Below, piece by piece: positions 1 to 10,869 of a DNA stretch of 64,000 nt. The stretch is from Leptodactylus fallax. Lineage: Eukaryota > Chordata > Amphibia > Anura > Leptodactylidae. The stretch is taken from positions 8,343,501 to 8,407,500 of the forward strand of contig CAMRHE010000035.1 in assembly GCA_947044405.1 (NCBI GenBank), in the 5' to 3' direction. The number at the start of each line of letters is the position of its first letter. The first letter of the stretch is position 1. The notes beneath the pieces are model-generated. The model was not told where the DNA came from and did no database searches. It saw nothing but the letters and a program-made list of their open reading frames with translations. The translations under genes were made by a program, and so were the position numbers.

Positions 1-65
1 TGGATGTAACAGATCCTCAATTTGCTTTTGACTCACCGAGTCTTGAGACAGCAAAAGGGATTTTA

Positions 66-150
66 GCCAAGCCAGTTTCACTTATCTGCATGCAGCGCTG
101 TTTCAGGATTTTTGTCCCTCATCAGTACAGAGCAAAGTGAACTGGCTGGC
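66..150 (-). ncRNA. Hammerhead ribozyme-like motif, cleavage-site base lost
   Basis: Read on the minus strand: CTGATGA (127-121), a short stem II with an A-rich loop, GAAA, then the palindrome CAGCGCTG as stem III. Flanks 71-81 and 137-146 pair as the distal stem I. The conserved U before the cleavage nucleotide (position 92) reads C, so this copy is probably inactive. Confidence 0.6.
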
Positions 151-300
151 TTTGTGGGAGGCAATGTGTGGGTTAGGGACAAGAATCTCTCACATTGAGT
201 AGAGGGCAAAAGGCAATTCAAGCTCTACACACCTTCACTGGTTGTCTCCTCAACGTGAGAGATTCTTGTTCCTAACCCACACATTGCCTCCCACAAAGCC

Positions 301-377
301 AGCCAGTTCACTTTGCTCTGTACTGATGAGGGACAAAAATCCTAAAACAGCGCTGTATGCAGATAAGTGAAACTGGC
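301..377 (+). ncRNA. Hammerhead ribozyme-like motif, G12 lost
   Basis: CTGATGA at 323-329, CAGCGCTG at 348-355 followed by TA (356-357), and stem I arms 302-311 and 367-376. The essential GAAA reads AAAA at 344-347 (G12 to A), so self-cleavage is not expected. Confidence 0.6.
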
Positions 378-596
378 TTGACTAAAATCCCTTTTGCTGT
401 CTCAAGACTCGGTGAGTCAAAAGCAAATTGAGGAACTGTTACATCCAACAGAGGGCGCTTGAGCTCCCAGCTCCTTTCCCATAATGACTTGTGATATGTA
501 GATGCTAAGTAGAGGGCAAAAGGCAATTCAAGCTCTACACACCTTTACTGGTGCTCTCCTCAATGTGAGAGATTCTTGTCCCTAACCCACCTGTTG

Positions 597-1825
597 TTCA
601 GAAGCAGAAACATCAGAAAGTGTCTAACACAGTTTATAAATGTGGCATGTAAAGCCACATTTGATACAAATTGTGCCAGAATTGTGCTGCTTTTTCAATA
701 GTAAATTTGACATATTTTGAGACATTTGATAAATCTGGCGCCACTGCAGACTCCACTAAACCTAGTTCCCCTCATGATAAATCTCCCTCATAGTTTTCTA
801 TTGGAACTTTCAAACATTTACACATTATAGAAGGAAACCTAAGAAAGCAGATGCTAATAAAAAAATATTTTAATTATTTTCAAATTATAACTGGTCAGTC
901 TAGATCCATTTTAAATAATTCTATTCATCAATGAAGCAGAGTTGGTGAGAAACAATACAAAATTGTTCGTCTTTAAATAACTATGATTATTACTATTCTG
1001 GTATTATCGTACTGTAGTATTTGTACAATTTTGGAATTTCAGTCTTTCCAGTTCTATGTACTTTGTTGCATATCCGAGCTCCACGTTCTGAACTAATTTA
1101 AAATCACTGTCATTGGGCTATTTTTTAAGACTGTTACATCTTTCCCTAAGTCTCTCAAAGAAGTGCGATATGAAACTTTGTGTTATGAAATTCCTTATCT
1201 CTGGCTGATTCAATCTAGCTCTGTGTGTGCTTGAGATAGAAGCTTGCTGCTATCTCTTCTCTAGATAGTAATGGAGAGAAAATGTAAGTATCTACCAAAA
1301 GGATGTATGATACAGAAATGTCTGATTATGCCACAGGAGAGCTCACACTCTAGATGTAAAATCTATTTTTATTTTAATATGAACAAATAGTACTAAACCA
1401 AAATTATAAAAAAAATAAGGCAAAAAAGAAAATGACCAACCAATATCCAAAATTAGTAGTGTATGACAATAATAATATCAAAGACAACCCACAGTCATAT
1501 AAGCCTACAACCTAACAGATCATTGTGGCTCCTTTTAAAAAAATTAACTCTTTTGTTGATCACATTTAAAAATAGATAGCTTATTGATTTAAGTCAGCAA
1601 ACCCAAATATACCCTAGCTACAATACATCAAGCACAATAGGTCACATGGAAAAGATATATACAACAGCTTTACAAATGCACATCAACTGCTAAGTAATAT
1701 ATATGCAAAACATCAATGGCAGTATCAGTAAAGTCACAAAAGGCACCATGCCAAATAAAAAAAAAAAATGCAAGAACATTTTAGTGGAGACTTAATGTAC
1801 TTAATTAGCAGTTTACCTAAGCTAC
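597..1825. other. Gene-free AT-rich stretch
   Basis: No ORF, RNA gene or clear repeat boundary is recognised. The sequence is AT-rich with short A and T runs and is probably old repeat debris or intergenic/intronic DNA. Confidence 0.5.
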
Positions 1826-3466
1826 TCTGGTGTTTGAAAGTTTGTGAACACTTCAGGGTTTTCTACATTACTGCATAAATTTGATGTAAAACTTCATCAG
1901 ATTTTCACAATAGTCCTAAAAATAAGTTAAAAAAAGCCATGAACCCATGGACTGCTCACATCAGGTCCTTTCACAACATTTCTAATGGATTAACATTGGA
2001 GCTTTTGACTTGGCCATTCCAAAACTTTTACTTTACCTCATGTTCAATCATTCTTTGGTAAAACGATTTATGCACTTAGGGTTGTCTTCTTACACTATGA
2101 CCCATGTTCTCTTGAGATTCAGCTCACAGATAGATGTTGTAATGTCTCTGCCTGTTCAAGTCTCTGCGCCACCCTCCGCTCGCATGCTGCGGCGAAGGAG
2201 GCGTGTTCAGTTTGATTCCTTGCGTAGGTTTCTTGTTGCTCAGTCTGAACACTGTCCTAATACCTCCTGTCTGCAATTGAATTTCTGCCACACCCATTTC
2301 CTGCATCTTTGTTTCTATCTGCTCCTCTAATAGTTAATCTCAGCCTTGCCTGTGTGATTGACAGAATGTCTACCAATCCAATCTGGGGAAGGTCCTGACT
2401 TTCTATAAACAGGTTGTCTGCCCTCACTTGCTCGCTGGCTATTGATTCTGTCTTGTGACTTGTCCCTGCTAGCTCCTATTCTGCTCCTTCCTGTATTCCT
2501 ATTCCTGACCTCTGGTTTTGTCTCTGACTATTCTCTTGGATTGTGATTTAGTACTGCATTGCTCGACTGTTACCGTCCCCTTGGCTAGCTGACCTCCCTT
2601 TGTTTGTTGTTTGTCCTGTCTGGTTCTGTGTTGTCACCTATATTAGGTAGGGCCTGTCAACCAGTTGCTGCTGTCACCTAGGACAGATAGGCAAGTTATC
2701 CAGGAACAGTGGGGGGGGGGGTTCAGCTTAGGGCTCACTGTCTTGTTGTGCCCCTCCCCCCAGAGTTCTGCAGCAGCACTGGGAAATTGCTCAACTGGCA
2801 ATTCCCTTACAGATGTCCTTCCTTTAGTATTTGCTAGTATAAATCAAAATTGCTCCATCAATGATGGCAAGCTATCCTGTGCCAGATGTAGCTAAATAGG
2901 AGTTTTACAGATGGTATGAGATTTTTATGCAGAATGCAGTATTTTCCTTTCTCCAAACAGAACCATTTGGTCTCATCCGTCCAACACATTGGTCCAATAT
3001 CCTTCTGACTTGTCCAGGTGATCCTTAGCAAGCAGTAGACAGGCAGCAATGTTCTTTGGAGAGCAGCTGCACACCATTGTTATTCAATGGTGGACTCATG
3101 AACATTAACTAATTTGAGAAAGGCCTTTAGTTGCTTAGAGGTCACCTTGGGATCCCTTGTGACCTCTTGGTGTGATCTTCATTGGTCAACCACTCCTGGG
3201 GAGGGTAATAGTGGTGTTTCAATTTCATCCATTTGTACATAATCTGATTGTGGATTGGTAGATTCCAAACTCTTTAGAGATGCTTTTGTAATATTTTTCA
3301 GCCTTATGAGCATCAACAATTCTACTTCTGTGGTCCTGTCATATTCGTACCATGATACACTTCCATGATTCCTGTTCTTACCCACAAACATAACCACATT
3401 TGAATTTCTAGATTTTTGCAAGTAATTTTAAATTTTGCAGAGTTTTAAAAATTTTCTCTAACCATC
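1826..3466 (-). mobile_element. Decayed Tc1-like transposon (third Tc1 family), split by a solo LTR
   Basis: The left end (TTTGAAAGTTTGTGAACAC, about 1837) matches the inverted end of the same family at 10878-11048. Reverse-strand fragments resemble Tc1 transposase. One is a WTDETK-like block around 2965 (first catalytic Asp region). Another is a DNA-binding region at 3180-3420. Bases 2010-2030 encode a remnant of the conserved LEWPSQS block. A solo LTR (2138-2811) splits it. The right end is not seen; a Harbinger element starts at 3470. All reading frames are broken. Confidence 0.55.
2138..2811 (+). repeat. Solo LTR, family 1, copy a
   Basis: The segment begins TGTAATG and ends CCCTTACA (TG...CA termini). 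It is flanked by a perfect 5-bp duplication GATGT at 2133-2137 and 2812-2816. It shares its sequence with 33816-34474 (minus) and 47814-48354 (plus). No internal retroviral or gypsy coding region lies beside it, so it is a solo LTR. The retroelement class cannot be assigned from the LTR alone. Confidence 0.75.
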
Positions 3467-3485
3467 TTAGGTAGGGTTCACACTA

Positions 3486-3670
3486 CCGTTGGAAATCCGT
3501 TAAGCAGGTGTCCGTTTAAAAAAAACAACGGACACCTACAATAATGTACACAAACGGATACCTATGTGTCCGTTTTTTTAACGGATCCATTAAACTCAGA
3601 CCATTAAAAAATACATAAAAAACGGACAGTAAACCATCCGTTTGTGTCCGTTAATTTCTAGTCCGTTTTT
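3486..3670. repeat. Left subterminal AACGG/CCGTT motif cluster of the Harbinger element
   Basis: About nine copies of AACGGA(C/T) or its complement lie within 185 bp, in both orientations. They are mirrored at 5813-6122. These are candidate transposase or Myb-type protein binding sites, because TAACGG fits the Myb consensus YAAC(G/T)G. Confidence 0.6.
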
Positions 3671-3829
3671 TTTTTTTTTTGCTTAATTGGTTGCCATAAA
3701 CACAGAATGACGACAGAGAGAATATAAAAGCAGGAAGAAGAGCTGACAATTCAGTCTGGAGCCAACTTTGGAGAGGAGAGTATCGTTCCTGTGTTCCAGT
3801 TCTTCTTGTGCTGCTGTCATTTTTTGAAA

Positions 3830-4938
3830 ATGATTCCTCCATTTCTTCTATTTGACCTAGAGGTGATTCGGCTGAGGGTGAAGTGGAGAAGGCAGAGGCG
3901 GCGGCAAAGGCAATGCTTCTGGGTCCATCCCATTACATCCGTCCGCATGACAAGGGGAGTGTATTCAAGCTTGTATGGAGAACTGCGACAACATCCAGAG
4001 AAGTTCCACGGTTATCTGCGTATGTCCAGTCCCATCTTTGATGAACTTCTTCAGCAGCTGTCAACCAGACTTCAAAGGCAGGACACCCACTTGAGGAGAA
4101 GCGTTACACCAGAGGAGCGCTTGATAGTGACCCTTCGGTGAGTATCAACACTATATTTGAAATGTGTGTGTTCTCCTCCATGCACTTCCAGTTCCGCCTT
4201 GGCAAGTCGACTATCTCCTACATCGTCCGGGATACTTGCCAGGCCCTGTGAGATTTGCTGCATGAAGAATTTCTCCCACATCCATCTACCGAACAATGGA
4301 AGGACATTGCAGAAAAGTTCTGGGAGGTGACACGTTTTCCAAACTGTGTAGGAGCAGTCGAAGGAAAGCACAGCCGTATCCAGAAACCTGCAAGGAGTGG
4401 CTCCCTGTTCTACAACTATAAGAAGTACTTTTCCTTTGTGCTGATGACCATTGCTGATCCCCAGTATCGATTTTTGGCTGTGGATATTGGGGCATACGGC
4501 CGCACCAACGACTCCAGAATCTTCAAGGACTCTGACATGGGACGGAGAATCTACTCTGGAAATTTCGGATTGCCAGCACCAATGCCATTTTCTGGAAGTG
4601 ATGGACCTCCTATGCCGTTTGCGGTTGTTGGCGACGAAGCCTTCCAGATGTGTGGAAACCTTCTGAAACCGTACTCCAGCCATGGACTCAACTTCCAGAA
4701 AAGAATTTACAACTACAGACTATCAAGAGCCCGGAGACTTGTGGAGTGTGCGTTTGGGATCCTCACTTCGAAATGGCGAATTTTTACCACTGCTATCCAG
4801 CTGAGGCCAGAATCTGTGGATGACGTTGTGAAAGCCTGCGTGGTCCTCCATAACTTTCTGCTGACAAGGGAACCGTTGCCAGTTGACACCCAGGAACTGG
4901 AGTCTGGGTTACATGGTCTCGACTCATCTGGCCCATGA
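3830..4938 (+). pseudogene. Harbinger transposase (DDE_Tnp_4 family), inactivated
   Basis: The N-terminal part (3830-4141) has the family block FHGYLRMSSPIFDELL and RSVTPEERLIVTLR. The frame is then lost over about 30 bp and resumes at MHFQFRLGKSTISYIVRD (from 4179). A TGA at 4249-4251 stands where the family usually has Trp. The catalytic half (4255-4938) follows: NCVGAVEGKH, GAYGRTNDSRIF, VVGDEAF and RRLVECAFGIL. The first catalytic position reads Glu in GAVEGKH where GA(V/I)DGKH is expected. The gap beginning GTGAGT could be a small intron, but its end is unclear. A functional enzyme is very unlikely. Confidence 0.85.
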
Positions 4939-5193
4939 TCTACAGTAGCTGTCAGCCACATGAGGGACAATTTTGCAGCATTTTTTCTTTCCAACTCAGG
5001 TTGGGTGGACTGGCAGGATGGCAGAGTGTAAGTTTTTTTCCTTGGAATTTTTTTTTTTTTAACTTTTTTTGGGCAGTCAAATGTGCTGAAAAGTTTCGAT
5101 GATTAAAGTCCTGAGCGCTTGAAATGAGAGACTTTATTACTCAGCATGCAGACTGCTCCATTTTCAATGCTTACAACTTTTTTTATTCCTCAG

Positions 5194-5487
5194 TTGTCTT
5201 TTGCACATGCTTTCTTAAGGGTAGTGTCATGGGGGGGTGGCCCTCAGTGATCAAAGTGTAAACATACACTTTTTCCAACGAAGGTCCCTCCCCTGACACC
5301 GCCTTTAAAGAAAGTGTGTTTGTTCATCCTTTTGCCTGAGCTTGTCTTTTGCACATGCTTTCTTAAGGGTGGTGTCATAGGGGGGTGGCCCTCAGTGGAC
5401 AAAGTGTAAACATACACTTTTTCCACCAAGGGTCCCTCCCCTAACACCACCTTTAAAGAAAGCGTGTTTGTTCATCCTTTTGGCTAT
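5194..5487. repeat. Two-copy tandem duplication, period 148 bp
   Basis: The segment starting TTGTCTTTTGCACATGC at 5194 recurs at 5342 and both run through a GTTTGTTCATCCTTTTG block. The copies differ at scattered positions, so the duplication is not recent. It lies in the non-coding 3' half of the Harbinger element. Confidence 0.8.
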
Positions 5488-5812
5488 GTTTGTAATTTTG
5501 TGGATAAAAAAACACATTTGTTTTAATAAAAAAAAACTTTATTAAAATATTTTATTGTATATAAATTTATCTTCACAAATCACTGTCATGAAAAACAAAT
5601 TTAGTTAAACATAGAAATAGTGAAACAGTTGAGGTAGATTTTGAGACTGAGTGGTGGAGGTACAGGGCATAGAAGTGCAAAACTTGTTTTTTTACAGTGT
5701 TTTTTTTATTTTTTTGGTGTTTGAACACCTTTTTTATATTTTTTTTGGTGATGAACTTTTTTTTTTTCCTTGTACTTTCTGAGCATGCTCTGTATAAAAA
5801 ATGAACAGGAAT

Positions 5813-6122
5813 AACGGACACTAACTGAAGACAATCCGTTTGTGTCCGTTATATGTCCATTATCCATAGACATCAATGTAAAAAAAATAACGGACACTTG
5901 CTGTCCGTCAAGAATCCGTTTTTTCAAACGAACAAAAAAGTCCTGCATGTAGGATTTTTTGTCCGCAAAAAAAAAAATGGACTTCTGACGGATTTGGTGT
6001 AAACGGACACAAACGGACACAGTATAAAAACCCATTGAAATGAATGAAAATTTTAACGGATTTGTGACGGTTCAGCTAGTGTCTGATGCTAAAATCTTGT
6101 AACGGACAATAGCAACGGACAC
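5813..6122. repeat. Right subterminal AACGG motif cluster of the Harbinger element
   Basis: About a dozen AACGGA(C/T) motifs in both orientations lie inside the right terminus. They match the cluster at the left end. Confidence 0.6.
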
Positions 6123-6157
6123 TAGTGACAGTCACCAATGGTAGTGTGAACGCCCCC

Positions 6158-6589
6158 TTGGTGGTGATGTTCTTTTGTCTTCATTAGTTGCCAATGTATA
6201 CAATCATGAATGCAGGAACTTTTTATGGTCTGGCACTTGTCAGAAACCCTACCATAACTTCATTTTTGTGGCTGGGTTATCAGGCAGGGACACTGCATGC
6301 ATGTGAAGATAATCTACTTCACAGTAAGAAAATCATTGCTGGGTTTTTGACAAGGGCAACTGATCAAGACAACAGACTGTCAACAATAAGATGACTAGAG
6401 AAAAATCTTTATAACTCTGCAAAAATTTTAATTACTTATATTTGCAAAAAATGTTTAACTTTTTTATTATTTTTTTAATATGGTTATGATTGTGGGAAAT
6501 TCCTTTAATCTTTTCCCTCCAAAGGCATTTTTCGATTTCTGTTATTGACTATCTGCTTTCAAAAGTCTTTACTTTCTTATTTTTCTGTT
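6158..6589. other. Gene-free stretch
   Basis: Nothing recognisable beyond T-rich low-complexity DNA near 6450. The 68-codon ORF at 6188-6394 has no family features. Confidence 0.4.
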
Positions 6590-6756
6590 CACAGAGCAAT
6601 TTGAGGGATTAATTTTTGCGGGTCAAATTTTACTTTGTAGCAGTATAATGTAAAGGGAAACTGTAAAAAAAAAAAATTCAGAATGAGGTGAAATTGGAGA
6701 AAAACTGCTTTTGCGTGACTTTTACTGTGCAGCCAAAATGACATATCACCTGTATC
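6590..6756 (+). repeat. AT-rich dispersed repeat, left half (interrupted by LINE)
   Basis: This stretch ends AAATGACATATCACC... and its apparent continuation (GGGTCAGTACAATTACGG) is at 10072. The LINE at 6757-10067 therefore appears to have landed inside one repeat. The pattern with poly-T blocks resembles a dispersed repeat common in frog genomes. Its class is unknown to me. Confidence 0.5.
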
Positions 6757-6968
6757 ATAATAATAATAATAATAATAATAGTCCTTTAATAGTCCCACAA
6801 TGGGGAAATTCAGTGTGTTACAGCAGCAAAGATAAGATAAGCAGATACAAATACAAATACAACATGTACAGGAATGTTCCAAGGTAAGAGGCATTACATT
6901 GATAGCAGACAGACAGATAGGAAGTAGCAGAGGGGGGGGGGGGGGGATTTAACAGGCAGAAAGATATT

Positions 6969-9690
6969 TCAGTTCTCTGTGTGTAATGATCTCCGCTTAG
7001 GTCGGTGTTGGTTGTACAGCCTAACCGCGGTGGGGAGGAAAGACTTCCGATAGCGCTCCTTCTCACACTTAGGGTGAAGCAGTCGGTCACTGACAGTACT
7101 GCCCAGCGCGATCACAGTCTCATGCATGGGATGGGACTTCTTCTTCTGCATGGAACTCACCACGGACAGTATCCTTTTGACACCCACCACCTGCACTGGG
7201 TCCAGTGGGCTCCCCAGGACAGAACTGGCCCTTCTAATCAGCTTGTCAAGTTTATTTCTGTCCCTGGTTGATATACTGCTCCCCCAGCAGGCCACTCCAA
7301 AGAAGATGGCTGATGCCACTACCGAGTTGAAGAAAGTCCTAAGAATTCCCCCCCCCGGATTCCAAAGGCTCTCAGCTTCCTAAGCAGGTAGAGCCTGCTG
7401 TGGCCCTTCCTGTACAGGGCCTCCATATGATCTGCCCAGTCCAGCTTATTATTAAGGAGCAAACCCAGGTACTTATAGGTGTTCACAATCTTGATGCCCG
7501 TCCCCAGGATGTCCACTGGTTTAGGAGGGCATCTGCCTTTACGGAAGTCCACCACCATCTCCTTGGTCTTCCCCGTGTTAATCTTCAGGTGGTTCCGGTG
7601 GCACCAGTCCACAAAATCCCGGTTCAGTTCTCTGTACTCCCTGTCATCATCGTCTGTGATGAGGCCTACTATTGCAGAGTCGTCAGAATACTTCTGTAGG
7701 TAGCAGCTAGATGAGTTGCACCTAAAATCTGCAGTGTACAGTGTGAAAAGGAAAGGGGCGAGAACCGTACCCTGAGGTGCCCCCGTATTACAGATCACGG
7801 TACCTGACACACAGTCTCGGGCTCTCACGTATTGAGGTCGATTTGTGAGGTAGTCTAGGATCCAGTTGGAGAGGTGGTGGTCCACTCCAGCAAGGCCCAG
7901 TTTGTCCCTCAGAAACCTGGGCTGTATGGTGTTAAAAGCACTGGAGAAATCAAAGAACATTATTATCACCGTGCTCACTGGTTTCTCCAGGTGAGACAGA
8001 GCCCTGTGCAGAAGGTGGATGATGGCATCATCTACCCCAATGCCCAGCCAATAAGCAAAGTGGAGAGGGTCCATAGCGGGGCTCACTAGAGGGCGGAGAT
8101 GTGTGAGAACCAATCTCTCTAAGATCTTCATCAGGTGGGATGTCAGTGCTACAGGTCTGTAGTCGTTGAGGTCCATAGGGTGAGGTTTCTATGGAACTGG
8201 TACCACACAAGAAGATTTCCATAATTCAGGAACTATTTCCTGCCTCACGCTCATATTATACATATATGTAATTATACCACACAGCTGGTCCCCACAAGTC
8301 TTAATTAGCCTTGCACTGATGTCATCTGGCCCTGCGGCTTTCCTCGCCTTGATCTTTTTCATCTCCTTCCTCACCTGGGCCCGTGTGAAGGTCAGACTGT
8401 GGTCAGATAAAGACGGATTTCTGGATTTACTGGTCTGTTGGGAAGTGGGTGAATGGGGTGAAGTCATTGTGGTGGGGGGAGCTGAAGGACATGCTGGGGT
8501 GGGAGGAGCTGGTGTGTGATCAAATCTGTTGAAGAATAGGTTTAGTTCATTAAGCCAATTAACATCTGCCTCAATTTGGCAGACAGACTGTTTATGACCC
8601 GAAATTGACTTAAGCCCCTCCCAGTCCCCCTTATGTCTTTTCTTTCCATTTGCTTTTCCATTTTTTCCTTATAACTGGCTTTTCCCTTCTTGATTTGATG
8701 CCTCAGCTCCTTTTGCACTTCCCTCAACCCCTCTTTATCTCTTGTCCTGAATGCCATCTTTTTCTCCTTAAGTAGTGTTTTTATATCAGAGTTAATCCAT
8801 GGTTTGTTGTTGGAGAAGCACCTCACCACTTTTGTGGGTACTGTGTTGTCCACACAAAAATTAATGTAGTCCGTTATGCAGTGTGTGAGTCCTTCTATAT
8901 CTTCTCCATAAGAATCCTGCAGAACTTCCCATGCGGTTGTGTCAAAACAATCCCTCAGAGCCTCATCACTCTCCTCGGACCATATCCTCACTGTGCGGGT
9001 GACAGCTGGTTCTCTATGAACAAGTGGCTTGTACACAGGTCGGAGATGCACTAGATTGTGATCCGATCTTCCCAGGGGCGGTAGGGCTGATGAGTTATAG
9101 GCCTCCCTCGCGTTGGCAAAGAACAAGTCCAGTGTTTTGTTGTCTCTTGTGTGGCAGGTTACATACTGTGTGAAACTGGCCAGTGTGGATGATGGAGAGG
9201 CATGGTTGAAATCACCCAACACAAGAAAGAGAGCTTGGGGGTGTTTCAACTGCAAATGGCTCACCGTGGCTTGTAGGACCTCGCAGGCATCATCAGCTTT
9301 CACAGAGGGGGGACATATGCAGCTATCACGATGACATGCAATAGTTCCCTTGGTAGATAGAAAGGTCTCATGCTCACAGCTAATAGTTCAATGTCCTTGC
9401 AGCAAGGTTGCTCCTTAATCACAATGTGCCTAGGATTGCACCATCTATCATTCACAAACATTGCCAGCCCTCCACCTTTCCTCTTACCGCTCTCCCTTGT
9501 CCTGTCTGCCCGAAGGAGTTTAAAACCATCCAAGGAGACCAGAGGGTCAGGAGTAACTTCAGTGAGCCAAGTCTCTGTAAGTAGCATCATGCTACACACC
9601 TGAAACTCCTGATGATGCCTGGTGAGCGCTGTTAGTTCGTCCATCTAGTTTGCAAGAGATCTCACATTGCCCATAATGATGGAGGGGAGA
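6969..9690 (-). pseudogene. LINE ORF2: endonuclease plus reverse transcriptase, broken
   Basis: Reading from 9690 downward, the endonuclease opens with MGNVRSLAN, then a TAG where Lys is usual, then MDELTALTRHHQ. Next come LLTETWL, GGGLAMFVND, a frameshift near 9303, LVLGDFNHA and GRSDHNLV. The RT domain (8176-7319) shows DYRPVALTS, FFDFSSAFNTIQP, NTGAPQGTVLAPFLF, and QKYSDDSAIVGLI for the catalytic YxDD box. It ends with INTGKTKEMVVDFRK and a C-terminal domain to 6969. Frameshifts near 9303, 8190 and 7330 plus the stop make it non-coding today, although the YSDD residues are intact. Confidence 0.85.
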
Positions 9691-9940
9691 GTTGGTCTGT
9701 AACGTCTCTTTTTAGTTCTCTGAAGAGTTCCAGCTCTGCACCCCTCCCCAGCTTTCTCTTTCTCCAGAGCTCTCGGGGGATGTGTGGGCAAATGGTAGGC
9801 AGCCCTGCTGTGTCTCTAAGCTGCAAAAGTTTCTCCCTGGAGTAGACAAAAGAATTGTCTGCGGGCACAAAAGTTCCCATTTCAATCAGAAAAAAAAAGA
9901 CAGATAAAAACAAAAAAGTATCACAAAGGTCCAATTCCAA
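9662..9940 (-). pseudogene. 5' ORF segment of the LINE upstream of the endonuclease
   Basis: A 92-codon open frame precedes and overlaps the start of the endonuclease region. It is rich in Leu, Arg and Glu and has no recognised domain. It could be a remnant of ORF1 or of an N-terminal extension. Confidence 0.4.
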
Positions 9941-10067
9941 GTCTTTGTGTGTTTCTTCATAGTGAAAAGTCCCTTAAGTAGAGAGATAAAAAACAAGACA
10001 AAGAAAGAAAAATAAGAGAGAGAGTCTCAGAGCTGCTGTAACAGGCTGCCACTCCAGCGGCGCCATC

Positions 10068-10560
10068 CTATGGGTCAGTACAATTACGGCGATACCAAAT
10101 GTATATAGTTTTTTTTTTTTACTTTTTAACCTCTTTAAAATAATCCAAAGCTTTGCAAAAAAAAAAAAAAATTCTTGTAGTCGCCATATTCTGACACCCG
10201 TAATTTTTTTGATATGTATAAAGCATCTTTTTTTGTGGGGCCATATGCAATTTTTTATTTATACTAATTTGGGGAATGTCTATTTCTTTGATCATTTTTT
10301 ATCCAAATTTTTATGGGAGGCAAAACAACAAAAAAAAATGGCCATTTGGTGCTTTTGATTTTTTTTTTCGCACTACGGCATTCACAGTATGGGAAAAAAA
10401 ATTATAAGTTTGTAGACTGGGTATTTTTGGAAACAAAACAGCTAATGTGTATGTGTTTCACTTTATTTCTGTATATTTTAAAATTTTCTACGGAAAGGGG
10501 TGTGATTTTAATTTTTTTTTTTTTAACTATTTTTTATTGTAATTTTTAGACTCCCTTAAA
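10068..10560 (+). repeat. AT-rich dispersed repeat, right half
   Basis: It continues the repeat broken at 6756: TACGGCGATACCAAATG followed by long T and A runs. It ends around ACTCCCTTAAACCCC. No coding potential is seen. Confidence 0.5.
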
Positions 10561-10599
10561 CCCCAAGGAATCTCATCACTAATACAATGCATTGCAATG

Positions 10600-10850
10600 C
10601 TAATGGTCAGAAATGCTGCATTTTATGGTACCAGCAAAGTGAAAGAAATTTTGGTTCCTCTTATCCACACATTCTGGGGAAAAAAACTGCTGTGGAAAAG
10701 CATTCAATTTTACCTGTGGAAACGCAGGGTTTTCCTTATAGCTTTGGTAAGGCAAGAATAATGCAGCAAAAACACAATGAAAAATACTGCTAAAAAAACG
10801 CAATGCATTTTTGCTGCATTTTGCTACATTGGTACCTAGCCTAAAGGGTC
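10600..10850. repeat. MITE-like repeat with GCATTTTTGC-type motifs
   Basis: It contains repeated (A)AACGCA/TGCATTTTTGC-type motifs similar to 11274-11515 and 24586-24836. Boundaries and class are uncertain. Confidence 0.35.
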
Positions 10851-10869
10851 ATATACATTATACACAGAT

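Larger units (their letters stand above)
1..596. mobile_element. Inverted hammerhead-bearing Penelope-type repeat, copy 1 (left edge outside window)
   Basis: Bases 1-197 and 250-449 are inverted copies of each other, each carrying a hammerhead-like core. The stretch at 198-260 (starting TAGAGGGCAAAAGGCAATTC) recurs directly at 509-570, so the plus-oriented part is slightly more than one monomer of about 310 bp. The same architecture lies at 39512-40219, where target duplications define the ends. No ORF is credible. Assignment to Penelope-like elements is inferred from the known presence of hammerhead motifs in their terminal repeats. The left end is cut by the window edge. Confidence 0.7.
3470..6157 (+). 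mobile_element. PIF/Harbinger DNA transposon, degraded
   Basis: The termini form imperfect inverted repeats of about 23 bp around the shared core TTCACACTACC. They are flanked by TTA (3467-3469) and TTG (6158-6160), consistent with the 3-bp TWA target duplication of Harbinger elements with one change. It encodes a broken DDE transposase (3830-4938). Both subterminal regions are crowded with AACGGACA motifs. No Myb-like second ORF is recognisable. The length of about 2.7 kb is short for a two-gene Harbinger. Confidence 0.85.
6757..10067 (-). mobile_element. Near full-length LINE of the CR1/L2/Rex1 group, degraded
   Basis: On the minus strand it starts near ATGGCGCCGCTGGAG (10067). It carries endonuclease and reverse-transcriptase reading frames and ends in an (ATT)n tail at 6758-6780, preceded by TGAATTTCCCCATTGTGGG. 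A microsatellite tail rather than poly(A) is typical of CR1/L2/Rex1 LINEs. At about 3.3 kb it seems close to full length for this group. The exact clade (Rex1/Babar or L2) is not certain. Confidence 0.8.

Noticed and set aside
2665..2895. 76-codon ORF across the LTR end
   Set aside because: It spans the solo LTR boundary and target duplication, so it cannot be an ancestral gene.
4072..4683. 203-codon minus-strand ORF opposite the Harbinger transposase
   Set aside because: It is a shadow of the transposase frame on the plus strand, where the family motifs lie.
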